Shown here piece by piece: positions 48,078-56,727 of a stretch of DNA of 64,000 bases. The notes below the pieces were generated by a model. It did not search any database and was not told where the DNA came from. It saw only the letters and a program-made list of their open reading frames with translations. The stretch comes from Halieaceae bacterium UBA5044. GTDB taxonomy: Bacteria > Pseudomonadota > Gammaproteobacteria > Pseudomonadales > Halieaceae. Numbering within the stretch: the stretch's first letter is position 1; every line of letters starts with the position of its first letter. A program made the translations under genes and the position numbers. The stretch covers positions 124,001 through 188,000 of the forward strand of contig DIBU01000013.1 of NCBI GenBank assembly GCA_002416125.1, written 5' to 3'.

Positions 48078-50786
48078 CTAGTGGTCCTCGAGTTGATCGT
48101 CAAGCTGCACTTTGATGGCATTCTGGATGGCGGTACAGAGCGCTTCGTCCTGCAGCGGCCGCTGCTCGGCATCGGTGATGAAGAACACGTCTTCAACCCG
48201 TTCGCCCAGGGTCTGGATCTTGGCGGCCTGCAGTTCCACGCCATGCTCGACGAAGATCCGGCCCACCCGTGCGAGCAGGCCGGGGCGGTCCCGGGAGGAT
48301 ACCTCCAGCACCGTCACCTGTTTGATCTCGTCCAGGAACATGCTGGTTTCAGTGGGCACCGGGAACGATTTGATCTGTCGTGGCGTGAGACGCTGGATAT
48401 TGGGGGCGCGGTCGAAGTCCGCCGTCGCCAGGGAGCGCGCCAGCTGGTCGCGGATGTGCCGCAGGCGGGCGCTGTCGTCGGCGATGGGGCTGCCATCGGA
48501 ATTGAGCACGAAAAAGGTGTCCAGGCTCATGCCGTCGCGGGCGTTGTAGATGCGTGCATCGTGCACGCTGAGCTCCAGCTGCTCCAGCTCGGCACAGACC
48601 CGCGAAAACAGCTGCGCGTGGCTGCGCGCGTGGATGAAAATCTGCGTCGCATTGGCCACGCTGGAGTCGGAGCTGTTGCGGATCAGGACCAGGGGCTGGT
48701 CGCGCTCATAATGCCCGGCAATCGCCTCGGTGTGCCAGGCGATGTCCTCGGGTTTCTCGCGCAGGAAGTAGTCCTCGCCCTGTTCGCGCCACAGGTCTTC
48801 CAGCTCTTCAACGGTGAAACCGCGGTACTCCAGCAGGTCTGCAGCCGCCTTGCGGGTCTGCTCAATCCACACCTGCTTGTCCACCGGGTTTTCCAGCCCG
48901 CGCCGCAGCGCCCGCCGCGTCCCCGTATACAGCTGTCGCAACAGGCTGCCGCGCCAGGCGTTCCACAGTGTGGGGTTGGTGGCGTTGATGTCGGCAACGG
49001 TCAGGGTGAACAGGTAATCGAGCCGGTTCAGGTCGCCCACATGGTGGGCGAACTGCTGGATCACCTCCGGGTCGGAGATGTCCTTGCGCTGGGAAACGGC
49101 GGACATGGTCAGGTGGTTGCGCACCAGCCACACCACCAGTTCTGCATCCTCCTCGCTCAGGCCGTGCTCCGCACAGAAACGCGCGGCATCCACCGCGCCC
49201 AGCTCCGAGTGATCGCCACCGCGCCCCTTGCCGATATCGTGATACAGGCCGGCGATGTAGAGCAGCTCGATCTTGGGCAGTCGCCTGGCAACGCGGCTGC
49301 TGACCGGGAAGCGTTCGTCGAACTCGGGTTTCTGAAAGCGGCGCATATACTGGATGACTTCCAGGGTATGCGCGTCCACCGTATAGGTGTGAAACAGGTC
49401 GTGTTGCATCTGCCCCACGATCTTGCCGAACTCGGGCAGGTAGTTGCCGAGGATGCCGTAACGCGCCATGCCGCGCAGCAGTCGCGTCATGTTGTGGGGC
49501 GAGCGGAGGATCTCGAGGAAGCTGGCGCGGTTTGCCGGGTCTGCGCGGAAGGCGCTGTTCACCAGGTGTCGATGCTCGCGAATCAGGCGGATGGTGGCGG
49601 TACCCACCCCGATGATGCCCGGCTCGCGCCCGGCGAGCACGAAGACTTCCAACAGCGCGTTGGGCTGTGTGCTGAAAAGGTCGTCGCGCAGGGACTCGAT
49701 GTAGCCGTTGCGTACCTGAAACCGCTCGTTGAGGATGCGCACCTCGTCCAGCTGGTCGGCCCTGAGGATGGCGTGGTCGAAGTTCTGTATCAGCAGCTCG
49801 TTCAGCTCACCCAGCGCCAGCGCCCAGCGGTAGTAGGTCTGCATGAACTGCTCGACGGCGAGCTTCTTGCCATCCTTGAAACCCCAGAGTGCCGCCAGGG
49901 TGCGCTGGTGGTCGAACAGCAGGCGATCTTCCTCGCGCCCCGCGACCATGTGCAGGGCGTAGCGCACCTGCCACATGAAATCCCGACCATGCAGCAGCAT
50001 GCGGCGCTCATCCGGCGTGAGAAACTCCCCCGTGTCCATGTTCTCCAGAGAGTCGACACCGAAATGGCGTTCCGCTATCCAGGCGATGATCTGCAGGTCG
50101 CGCAGGCCGCCGGGTGAGCTCTTCACGTTCGGTTCCAGGTTGTATTCGGTATCGGCGAATTTGGCGTGGCGGGCCCGCTGCTCCTCAAGCTTGGCGCGGA
50201 AGAAGTCGGCGCTGGGCCACATCTGGTCGGGGCCGGTGCGCGCCCGAACGGCTTCCATGAGCGCCTGCGGCCCGCGAATCACCCGCGTTTCCATCAGGTT
50301 GGTGAGTATGGTGATGTCCTTGCGTGCCTTGCTACAGCACTCGCTGACGGTGCGCACACTGTGCCCGATATTCAGCCCCAGGTCCCAGAGCTGGGTGAGG
50401 AAGCGTTCCAGCTGCGCGTGGCAGGGCTCGCTGTCCTCTCCCAGCAGCACGAGGATGTCGATATCCGAGTGGGGGTGCAGCTCGCCGCGGCCGTAACCTC
50501 CCACGGCGACCAGGGCGGGCTCGACCCCGGACCAGTCGCTGCTATCCCACAGCGTGCCCAGCAATACGTCCATGAACCATGAACGCAGGCGCAGCAGCTC
50601 GCTCACCCGGGTGCCGGCGCTGAACTGGGCGTCCAGATAGTCAGCGGCGGTTTTCAGCGCCTGTTTGCCGGCCTGCAGGGTGTTGCCCGCGGCGACGGCG
50701 GTGGCAAAGGCCGCCGGGTCGAAGAGTTCCGCGGGCAGCTGTGGGCTCTGGGCGTAGGCCACGCCAGCGGAATCAGAAGCTTTCAT
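48078..50786 (-). CDS. glnD: [Protein-PII] uridylyltransferase/uridylyl-removing enzyme
   Basis: A 902-residue bifunctional nitrogen sensor. The nucleotidyltransferase domain shows VGGYGRGELHPHSDIDILV with D108 and D110. The HD domain has GLYHDIGKGRGGDHSELG for deuridylylation. Two ACT domains close the protein (VLEVSSRDRPGLLARVG is the second). It modifies PII proteins (GlnB/GlnK) in response to glutamine and so controls ammonia assimilation. It overlaps map by 14 bases. Confidence 0.96.
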   Translation of the reverse strand: MKASDSAGVAYAQSPQLPAELFDPAAFATAVAAGNTLQAGKQALKTAADYLDAQFSAGTRVSELLRLRSWFMDVLLGTLWDSSDWSGVEPALVAVGGYGRGELHPHSDIDILVLLGEDSEPCHAQLERFLTQLWDLGLNIGHSVRTVSECCSKARKDITILTNLMETRVIRGPQALMEAVRARTGPDQMWPSADFFRAKLEEQRARHAKFADTEYNLEPNVKSSPGGLRDLQIIAWIAERHFGVDSLENMDTGEFLTPDERRMLLHGRDFMWQVRYALHMVAGREEDRLLFDHQRTLAALWGFKDGKKLAVEQFMQTYYRWALALGELNELLIQNFDHAILRADQLDEVRILNERFQVRNGYIESLRDDLFSTQPNALLEVFVLAGREPGIIGVGTATIRLIREHRHLVNSAFRADPANRASFLEILRSPHNMTRLLRGMARYGILGNYLPEFGKIVGQMQHDLFHTYTVDAHTLEVIQYMRRFQKPEFDERFPVSSRVARRLPKIELLYIAGLYHDIGKGRGGDHSELGAVDAARFCAEHGLSEEDAELVVWLVRNHLTMSAVSQRKDISDPEVIQQFAHHVGDLNRLDYLFTLTVADINATNPTLWNAWRGSLLRQLYTGTRRALRRGLENPVDKQVWIEQTRKAAADLLEYRGFTVEELEDLWREQGEDYFLREKPEDIAWHTEAIAGHYERDQPLVLIRNSSDSSVANATQIFIHARSHAQLFSRVCAELEQLELSVHDARIYNARDGMSLDTFFVLNSDGSPIADDSARLRHIRDQLARSLATADFDRAPNIQRLTPRQIKSFPVPTETSMFLDEIKQVTVLEVSSRDRPGLLARVGRIFVEHGVELQAAKIQTLGERVEDVFFITDAEQRPLQDEALCTAIQNAIKVQLDDQLEDH

Positions 50787-51546
50787 CGCTGCGCCGTGTG
50801 AAGATTTCGCAGCCGTCGGCGGTCACCCCGAGGGTGTGCTCCCACTGTGCGGAGAGCCTGCCGTCACGGGTGGTGACCGTCCAGCCGTCCTTTGCGTTGA
50901 GCTTCGTGTGGCGTCGGCCGGCGTTGATCATCGGCTCGATAGTGAAGGTCATGCCTTCCTCCAGCACCAGTCCGGTGCCCGGCTTGCCGTAGTGCAGCAC
51001 CTGCGGGTCCTCGTGGAACACCTTGCCGATACCGTGACCACAGTACTCCCGCACCACGGAGTAGTAGTTTTTCTCTGCGTGCTCCTGGATGACCGCACCA
51101 ATGTCACCCAGCGTCGTGCCCGGGCGGACCAGAGCCAGTGCCTTGTAGAGGCATTCCTGGGTGACCCGTATCAGGCGTTGGGCATGGGGTGCCACCTCAC
51201 CGACTTCCACCATGATACTGGTATCGCCGTGGTAGCCATCCTTGATGACAGTGACGTCGATGTTGACGATGTCGCCGGACTTCAGCTTTTTGGTATCCGA
51301 GGGGATGCCGTGGCACACCACCTCATTGATGGAGGTGCAGATGGAGCGCGGGAAGCCGTGGTAGTTCAGGGGCGCGGGAATGGCCTGCTGCACCCCGGTA
51401 ATATACTCGTGGCAAATCCGGTCGAGTTCACCGGTGGTAATGCCGGGCTCGACCCGGGGTCGGATCATCTCCAGAACCTCGGCGGCCAGGCGCCCGGCCA
51501 CGCGCATCTTTTCGATTTCGTCCGCTGTCTTGATCGTAACTGCCAT
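50773..51546 (-). CDS. map: Methionine aminopeptidase, type I
   Basis: A 257-residue enzyme. ICTSINEVVCHGIPSD, NIDVTVIKDGYHGDTS (metal Asp pair), YCGHGIGKVFHEDP (His) and MTFTIEPMIN (Glu) are the metal-binding blocks of type Ia enzymes. It removes initiator methionine from new proteins. The gene is divergent from rpsB across 389 bases and starts the operon with glnD and the dap genes. Confidence 0.97.
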   Translation of the reverse strand: MAVTIKTADEIEKMRVAGRLAAEVLEMIRPRVEPGITTGELDRICHEYITGVQQAIPAPLNYHGFPRSICTSINEVVCHGIPSDTKKLKSGDIVNIDVTVIKDGYHGDTSIMVEVGEVAPHAQRLIRVTQECLYKALALVRPGTTLGDIGAVIQEHAEKNYYSVVREYCGHGIGKVFHEDPQVLHYGKPGTGLVLEEGMTFTIEPMINAGRRHTKLNAKDGWTVTTRDGRLSAQWEHTLGVTADGCEIFTRRSDESF

Positions 51547-51750
51547 GCATTACCTGTCGTTTTCTGTAGGGAACGAGTGCCGGTCGGCGTTGCCGATGCA
51601 CCCGCGGGTAACGGGGTATTCTACAGGATTCGCGCTCCCTGTGAGTAACCGCCGGCTGTGACCCGCCCAGGGCAGCTGAAAGGGCGCCACGCGGCGTCCG
51701 CGGACGCGTAGACGGGGTCGCGCGGGTCCACGCGGCGTCTGCCTCGCCGC
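51547..51750. other. Intergenic region between map and the rpsB promoter
   Basis: No coding evidence. It should contain the minus-strand promoter of map, but no clear -35/-10 pair was found. It contains the repeated short string CACGCGGCGTC (about 51688 and again 51729). Confidence 0.4.
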
Positions 51751-51779
51751 TTCCCAGAGGGGCGCTCTTGTGGTATAAA
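51751..51779 (+). promoter_or_regulatory. rpsB promoter
   Basis: TTCCCA (51751-51756), a 17-base spacer, and TATAAA (51774-51779) with the extended TGG before it. Transcription would begin near 51786, giving a leader of about 150 bases before rpsB. Confidence 0.7.
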
Positions 51780-51785
51780 GCGCGG

Positions 51786-51935
51786 CTTCTTTGCGGGTAG
51801 ACCTGTTTGTCAGGCTGCCGTGGAGAAGGAAACCTAACGTCGCACACATATCGACACCTGCGTCAGGGTGCCGGCTCCGGCCGGTTTGGCGCAAGGGATA
51901 TGTGGAGGCCTAACCCGATACAAAAGGTATTTACC
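51786..51935 (+). ncRNA. rpsB leader (S2 autoregulatory / t44-type RNA)
   Basis: The region between map and rpsB corresponds in position to the t44/S2-leader element of gammaproteobacteria. The conserved GGAGGCCTAACCC occurs at 51904-51916. Directly before it GATATGTG (51897-51904) pairs with CACATATC (51845-51852), enclosing the GC-rich segment GTGCCGGCTCCGGCCGG. In E. coli this leader mediates repression of rpsB-tsf by ribosomal protein S2; the same is inferred here. Confidence 0.75.
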
Positions 51936-52685
51936 ATGTCGCAAGTAAGCATGCGCGACCTGCTGCAGGCAGGCGCTCACTTTGGTCACCAGACCCGTTA
52001 CTGGAACCCCAAGATGGATCGCTACATCTTCGGTGCCCGGAACAAGATCCACATTATCAACCTCGAGCACACCGTTCCTGCCTTCAACGAGGCACTGAAC
52101 CTGGTGCAGCGCCTGGCAGCGAACAAGAACAAGATTCTGTTTGTCGGCACCAAGCGCGCCGCCGGGAAGATCATCAAGGAGCAGGCCGATCGCGCCGGCA
52201 TGCCTTACGTCAGCCACCGTTGGCTGGGCGGTATGCTCACCAACTACAAGACGATTCGCGCCTCCATCAAGCGTCTGCGCGAGCTCGAGGCACAGCAGGC
52301 CGATGGCACCTTTGCCAAGCTCACGAAGAAGGAAGCGCTGATGCGCTCCCGTGACATGGAAAAGCTGGAGCGGAGCATCGGCGGTATCAAGGATATGGGC
52401 GGCCTGCCGGATGCCCTGTTCGTTATCGATGTCGACCACGAGCGCATTGCCATCACCGAGGCCAACAAGCTGGGTATTCCAGTGATTGGCGTCGTCGACA
52501 CCAACAGCAACCCCGATGGCGTGGATTACGTAATCCCGGGTAACGATGACGCGATTCGCGCCATCAAGCTCTATGTTTCCGCCGTTGCGGACGCCTGCCT
52601 CGCGGGCAAGGCTGACGGTGGCGACCAGAGCGTTGTGCGCGACGAGTTCGTCGAAGTTGCCGCTGCCGAACCAGCGGCCGAGTAA
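51936..52685 (+). CDS. rpsB: 30S ribosomal protein S2
   Basis: A 249-residue ribosomal protein from the ATG at 51936. VSMRDLLQAGAHFGHQTRYW is the standard S2 start, followed by PKMDRYIFGARNKIHIINLE and PYVSHRWLGGMLTNYKTI. The helical coiled-coil insertion (about 100-150) and acidic C-terminus are normal. In-frame upstream codons belong to the regulatory leader. It is followed by tsf as usual. Confidence 0.99.
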   Translation: MSQVSMRDLLQAGAHFGHQTRYWNPKMDRYIFGARNKIHIINLEHTVPAFNEALNLVQRLAANKNKILFVGTKRAAGKIIKEQADRAGMPYVSHRWLGGMLTNYKTIRASIKRLRELEAQQADGTFAKLTKKEALMRSRDMEKLERSIGGIKDMGGLPDALFVIDVDHERIAITEANKLGIPVIGVVDTNSNPDGVDYVIPGNDDAIRAIKLYVSAVADACLAGKADGGDQSVVRDEFVEVAAAEPAAE

Positions 52686-52692
52686 GCCTCGC

Positions 52693-52725
52693 ACTCCGGG
52701 GGGCCGCCGCGGCCCATCCCGGAGT
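52693..52725 (+). terminator. Hairpin between rpsB and tsf (partial terminator or stabiliser)
   Basis: ACTCCGGG (52693-52700) pairs with CCCGGAGT (52718-52725), with inner arms GGGCC and GGCCC around loop GCCGC. There is no T-run after it. Such a stem after rpsB can set the S2 to EF-Ts ratio by partial termination or mRNA processing. Confidence 0.5.
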
Positions 52726-52797
52726 ATCCCGGCCTCCCCAGCGGAGGCAATCGTTCAGGAATTCACGGCCCCTCGAGGGTTGTAGCAGGAGGAAACC

Positions 52798-53655
52798 ATG
52801 TCTGCAGCATTGGTCAAGGAACTACGTGAGCGCACCGGCCTGGGCTTGCTCGAGTGCAAGAAGGCACTCGCAGCCGCTGACGGTGACATTGAAAAAGCCA
52901 TCGAAGAGCTGCGCAAATCCAGCGGCATGAAGGCGGCCAAGAAGGCCGGCCGCACCGCGGCTGATGGTGTTGTGTCCACGCGTATCGCCGAAGATGGCAG
53001 CTACGGCGTGATCGTGGAAGTGAACAGCGAAACCGACTTCGTCGCGCGGGACGAGAACTTCCTGGGCTTCGTCGCCCGGGTGGTGAACGCGGCATTTGAA
53101 CAGCGCGAAACCGACGTGGCCGCCCTGATGGCGGGTGAACTGGAGGCGGCTCGCGAGTCGCTGGTACAGAAAATCGGTGAAAACATCAGCGTGCGCCGGA
53201 TCAGCCTGGTGACGGCGGATGCCGGTGTTGTCGGTGCCTATGTGCACGGCAACAACCGCATTGCCGTTCTGGTGGAACTCAAGGGCGGTGACCAGGACCT
53301 GGCCAAGGACGTTGCCATGCACGTGGCCGCGGTCAACCCGCAGGTGGTTTCCGCCGAGGATATGCCGGCCGAACTCATCGAGAAAGAGCGCGAAATCTAC
53401 ACGGTGCAGGCGCAGGATTCCGGCAAGCCGGCAGAGATCATCGAGAAGATGATCGGTGGCCGCATCAAGAAGTTCCTCGCCGAGAACAGCCTGGTTGAGC
53501 AGGCTTTCGTCAAGGACCCTGATGTCACGGTTGGCAAGCTGGTGTCCGCGGCGGGTGCATCGGTGGCGTCCTTCATCCGTTTTGAAGTGGGTGAGGGCAT
53601 CGAGAGGGAGCAGGTCGACTTCGCGGCAGAGGTTGCAGCCCAGCTGAAGGGCTGA
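52798..53655 (+). CDS. tsf: Elongation factor Ts
   Basis: A 285-residue protein with ALVKELRERTGLGLLECKKA (UBA-like start), the TDFVARDENFLGF motif of the EF-Tu-contacting N domain, and the core with YVHGNNRIAVLVEL. It recycles EF-Tu by removing GDP. AGGAGG lies 7-12 bases before the ATG. A strong intrinsic terminator follows 21 bases after the stop. Confidence 0.99.
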   Translation: MSAALVKELRERTGLGLLECKKALAAADGDIEKAIEELRKSSGMKAAKKAGRTAADGVVSTRIAEDGSYGVIVEVNSETDFVARDENFLGFVARVVNAAFEQRETDVAALMAGELEAARESLVQKIGENISVRRISLVTADAGVVGAYVHGNNRIAVLVELKGGDQDLAKDVAMHVAAVNPQVVSAEDMPAELIEKEREIYTVQAQDSGKPAEIIEKMIGGRIKKFLAENSLVEQAFVKDPDVTVGKLVSAAGASVASFIRFEVGEGIEREQVDFAAEVAAQLKG

Positions 53656-53676
53656 GAGGCTCCAGTGTCGCTGAAA

Positions 53677-53699
53677 ACGGGGCTGCGGCCCCGTTTTTT
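53677..53699 (+). terminator. Rho-independent terminator after tsf
   Basis: ACGGGGC (53677-53683), loop TGCG, GCCCCGT (53688-53694), then a run of six T (53694-53699). It separates the rpsB-tsf transcript from pyrH and the envelope genes. Confidence 0.93.
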
Positions 53700-53798
53700 G
53701 TGGGTATGGGTGAGGGGGCAGCCGGACTTTATCCGGTGGGGCACTAGGGTGCGGCCGGTTTGTCCTGTATTATGCACACAGTTCGGGAGACAACCGTT

Positions 53799-54524
53799 AT
53801 GCCACAGGCTTCAGGCGACAAAAAGTATAAACGGATACTGCTCAAACTCAGTGGCGAGGCCCTGACCGGTAGTGAGAAGTTCGGGATAGACCCGCGCATA
53901 CTCGACCAGCTGGCGCTGGAAATCGGCCAGTTGGTCGGCATTGGCGTGCAGGTGGGCATCGTTGTCGGTGGCGGCAATCTGTTCCGTGGCGCCGCGCTGC
54001 AGTCGGCTGGGCTTGATCGCGTCACCGGTGACCACATGGGCATGTTGGCAACCGTGATGAACGCGCTGGCGCTGCGCGATGCCCTGGAGCGCTCGAATAT
54101 CGCAACGCAGGTCATGTCCTCCATTCCCATGAGTGGCGTGGTCGATCACTATGACCGGCGCAAGGCGATTCGCGCGCTGAGTAACGGCGATGTGGTCATA
54201 TTCTGTGCCGGGACCGGCAACCCCTTCTTTACCACGGATTCAGCCGCCTGCCTGCGGGGCATCGAAGTCGACGCCGAGCTGGTGATGAAGGCGACCAAGG
54301 TGGACGGCGTGTATTCAGCCGACCCCATGAAATTCAGCGATGCGGTGAAATACCAGCAGCTGAGCTACGACGAAGTGCTGGACAAGAAGCTGGAGGTCAT
54401 GGATCTCACGGCCATTTGCCTGTGCCGGGATCACCGCCTGCCTGTGCGGGTCTTCAAGATGGAAGATCGCGGTGCGTTGCTCAGCATCGTGCGCGGTGGC
54501 CAGGAAGGGACCCTGATCCAGTAG
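53799..54524 (+). CDS. pyrH: UMP kinase
   Basis: A 241-residue kinase of the amino acid kinase fold, from the ATG at 53799 with GGGAGA nine bases upstream. KRILLKLSGEAL, GIVVGGGNLFRG, LATVMNALALRDAL and FCAGTGNPFFTTDSAA are the family blocks. It phosphorylates UMP to UDP. TATTAT at 53768-53773 could be its own -10 after the tsf terminator. An in-frame codon at 53760 is a less likely start. Confidence 0.98.
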   Translation: MPQASGDKKYKRILLKLSGEALTGSEKFGIDPRILDQLALEIGQLVGIGVQVGIVVGGGNLFRGAALQSAGLDRVTGDHMGMLATVMNALALRDALERSNIATQVMSSIPMSGVVDHYDRRKAIRALSNGDVVIFCAGTGNPFFTTDSAACLRGIEVDAELVMKATKVDGVYSADPMKFSDAVKYQQLSYDEVLDKKLEVMDLTAICLCRDHRLPVRVFKMEDRGALLSIVRGGQEGTLIQ

Positions 54525-54554
54525 CCTTATTGCAGCGCAAGGAGAGAGATAAAG

Positions 54555-55112
54555 GTGATTGAAGACATCAAAGCCGAGGCCCAGGAGCGGATGGAAAAGA
54601 GCGTCGAGGCTCTCGTGCATCATTTCAACAAGATTCGCACGGGTCGCGCCCATCCCAGTATTCTCGATGGTATTCGCGTCGAGTACTACGGCTCCGAGTC
54701 CCCCTTGAACCAGGTGGCGAATATCAGCGTGGAAGATGCGCGCACCCTGATGGTGACAGCCTGGGACCGCTCCCTGACCCCCAAGATTGAGCGCGCGATC
54801 CTCAAGTCGGACCTGGGCTTGAACCCCTCCACGGCTGGCGACGTCATCCGCATTCCCATGCCCATGCTGACCGAAGAGACCCGCAAGGGGTACACGCGGC
54901 AGGCGCGGGCGGAGGCCGAGGCGGCGCGCGTATCCGTGCGTAACGCCAGGCGTGATGCCATGAGCATGCTGAAGGAACTGGTCAAGGAGAAGGACATCAG
55001 CGAGGATGACGAGCGCCGCGGTCAGGAAGTGGTGCAGAAACTGACCGACAGCTTCACGGACCGCATTGAGAAAATGCTGGCTGAGAAAGAAGCTGACCTG
55101 ATGGAAATTTGA
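54555..55112 (+). CDS. frr: Ribosome recycling factor
   Basis: A 185-residue protein starting at a GTG (54555) with GGAGAGAG 6-14 bases upstream. MEKSVEALVHHFNKIRTGRA, NPSTAGDVIRIPMPMLTEE and RDAMSMLKELVKE fit RRF throughout. It splits post-termination ribosomes together with EF-G. Confidence 0.98.
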   Translation: MIEDIKAEAQERMEKSVEALVHHFNKIRTGRAHPSILDGIRVEYYGSESPLNQVANISVEDARTLMVTAWDRSLTPKIERAILKSDLGLNPSTAGDVIRIPMPMLTEETRKGYTRQARAEAEAARVSVRNARRDAMSMLKELVKEKDISEDDERRGQEVVQKLTDSFTDRIEKMLAEKEADLMEI

Positions 55113-55125
55113 GTCACCTGGCCGC

Positions 55126-55896
55126 ATGCCCAGCCGCGAATCGCCAGGCCAGCCGGAGGCCACTCCGGTTCCCCGTCACGTTGCCATCATCATGGATGGC
55201 AACAATCGCTGGGCGCGGCGCCAGTCGCTCCCCGGACACGCAGGGCACCGCGCCGGCGTCGAGGCGGTTCGCGGCGTCCTGCGCTCCTGCCAGCAGCACC
55301 GCATCGAGGTCCTCACGCTGTTTGCGTTCAGCAGCGAAAACTGGGGGCGTCCGCGGCCTGAGGTGCGGGCCCTGCTCGCGCTGCTCTCCCGGTATTTGCG
55401 CAACGAAGTGCGCGACCTGCACCGGGACGGTGTGCGCCTGCGTTTTATCGGCGAGCGCAGCCGATTCAGCGAGCGGCTGCAGCGCCTGATGGCGAATGCG
55501 GAGCGCCTGACCCGCGACAATACGGTTGCCACGGTAGTGCTGGCTGTGGACTACGGTGGCCGCTGGGACATTGCCCAGGCCTCGCGCACGCTGGCGGCCC
55601 GGGTGCAGGCGGGCGAGTTGGCAGCGGAGGACATCAATGAGGCATCACTGGCGGAGGTGATGGCACTGAGTGACCTGCCAGCCCCCGACCTGTGCATTCG
55701 CACCGGCGGGGACGCCCGCATCAGCAATTTCATGCTCTGGCAGTTTGCCTACAGCGAGCTCTACTTCACCAGCACCCTGTGGCCGGATTTCGGTGAACTG
55801 GAGTTCGCCCGTGCCCTTTCCGACTATGCCCGTCGCGAGCGCCGTTTTGGTGTGCGTGAGCCGGATGCGCTGGCATCGGGAGTGCAGGATGCTTAA
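55126..55896 (+). CDS. uppS: Undecaprenyl diphosphate synthase
   Basis: A 256-residue cis-prenyltransferase. HVAIIMDGNNRWARRQ has the catalytic Asp in MDGNxRWA; FAFSSENWGRP and LCIRTGGDARISNFMLWQ (RTGGxxRxSxF) complete the IPP site. It builds the C55 lipid carrier for peptidoglycan and other glycans. It overlaps cdsA by eight bases. Confidence 0.97.
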   Translation: MPSRESPGQPEATPVPRHVAIIMDGNNRWARRQSLPGHAGHRAGVEAVRGVLRSCQQHRIEVLTLFAFSSENWGRPRPEVRALLALLSRYLRNEVRDLHRDGVRLRFIGERSRFSERLQRLMANAERLTRDNTVATVVLAVDYGGRWDIAQASRTLAARVQAGELAAEDINEASLAEVMALSDLPAPDLCIRTGGDARISNFMLWQFAYSELYFTSTLWPDFGELEFARALSDYARRERRFGVREPDALASGVQDA

Positions 55897-56725
55897 GCAG
55901 CGAATTGTGACGGCGCTGGCCATGGCAGGCCTGTTTCTTGCCGCGGTGCTGTTTCTGCCGCTGCTGTGGCTGGCTTTCATGCTCGGGGTCGTTGTCTGCC
56001 TCGGCGCCTGGGAATGGGCGCGGCTCGCGGGCTGGCGCTCATCGCTGTCCCGCGGCGTGTTCGTGCTCACCTTGGGTCTGCTGCTGGCTGCGCTGTTCGT
56101 GTATGCCGAGCTGGGCCTGGCGCCGCAACGGGAGCAGGTGCAGCCCGTGCTCGGTATCGCTTGCCTGTGGTGGTCGTTTTCCCTGCTCTGGGTGAAAAGC
56201 TATCCGGCCAGTGCAGTGCTGTGGCGCAGCCGCGTGATGCGCAGCCTCATGGGGCTGCTGATTCTCGCCTCGGCCTGGTTGGCCGCGGTGTACCTGCTGG
56301 CATTTCCGCGCGGTGGCCTGCTGCTGGTGGTCATGGTGGTCATTGTGGCAGCGACGGATATCGGTGCCTATTTCTCGGGCACCCGCTTTGGTCGCCACAA
56401 ACTGGCGGTGCATGTCAGTCCCGCCAAGACCTGGGAGGGTTTCTGGGGCGGTGTCGCCTGCGCCACGCTGCTTGCCGTCGCCCTCTGGTCGGTGTTGCCG
56501 GCGCGCATGGCGCACATTTCCCTGGCGGCGGTCATTGCCGTGGTGGTGACGACGGCACTGGCCTCTGTGGTCGGTGACCTGACGGTCAGCATGGTGAAGC
56601 GCGAGAGCGGCGTGAAGGATAGCGGTTCCCTGCTGCCCGGACACGGGGGCCTGCTCGATCGCCTGGACAGCCTGTGCAGCGCAGCGCCGGTGTTTGCGCT
56701 CGGCCTGCTTCTGGCGGGGTGGTAG
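55889..56725 (+). CDS. cdsA: Phosphatidate cytidylyltransferase
   Basis: A 278-residue inner-membrane protein from the ATG at 55889, with about eight membrane segments. ATDIGAYFSGTRFGRHKL, VSPAKTWEGFWGG and the CDP-alcohol signature SVMKRESGVKDSGSLLPGHG followed by GLLDRLDSL are diagnostic. It makes CDP-diacylglycerol from CTP and phosphatidate. The in-frame extension upstream to 55670 lies within uppS and is not used. Confidence 0.96.
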   Translation: MLKQRIVTALAMAGLFLAAVLFLPLLWLAFMLGVVVCLGAWEWARLAGWRSSLSRGVFVLTLGLLLAALFVYAELGLAPQREQVQPVLGIACLWWSFSLLWVKSYPASAVLWRSRVMRSLMGLLILASAWLAAVYLLAFPRGGLLLVVMVVIVAATDIGAYFSGTRFGRHKLAVHVSPAKTWEGFWGGVACATLLAVALWSVLPARMAHISLAAVIAVVVTTALASVVGDLTVSMVKRESGVKDSGSLLPGHGGLLDRLDSLCSAAPVFALGLLLAGW

Positions 56726-56727
56726 TC

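Noticed and set aside
46344..50117. A plus-strand open frame of about 1,257 codons antisense to nth, dapC and glnD
   Set aside because: Its translation is low-complexity and rich in H, Q, R, V and G, as expected for the reverse complement of GC-rich codons. The minus-strand genes explain every base with strong family motifs.
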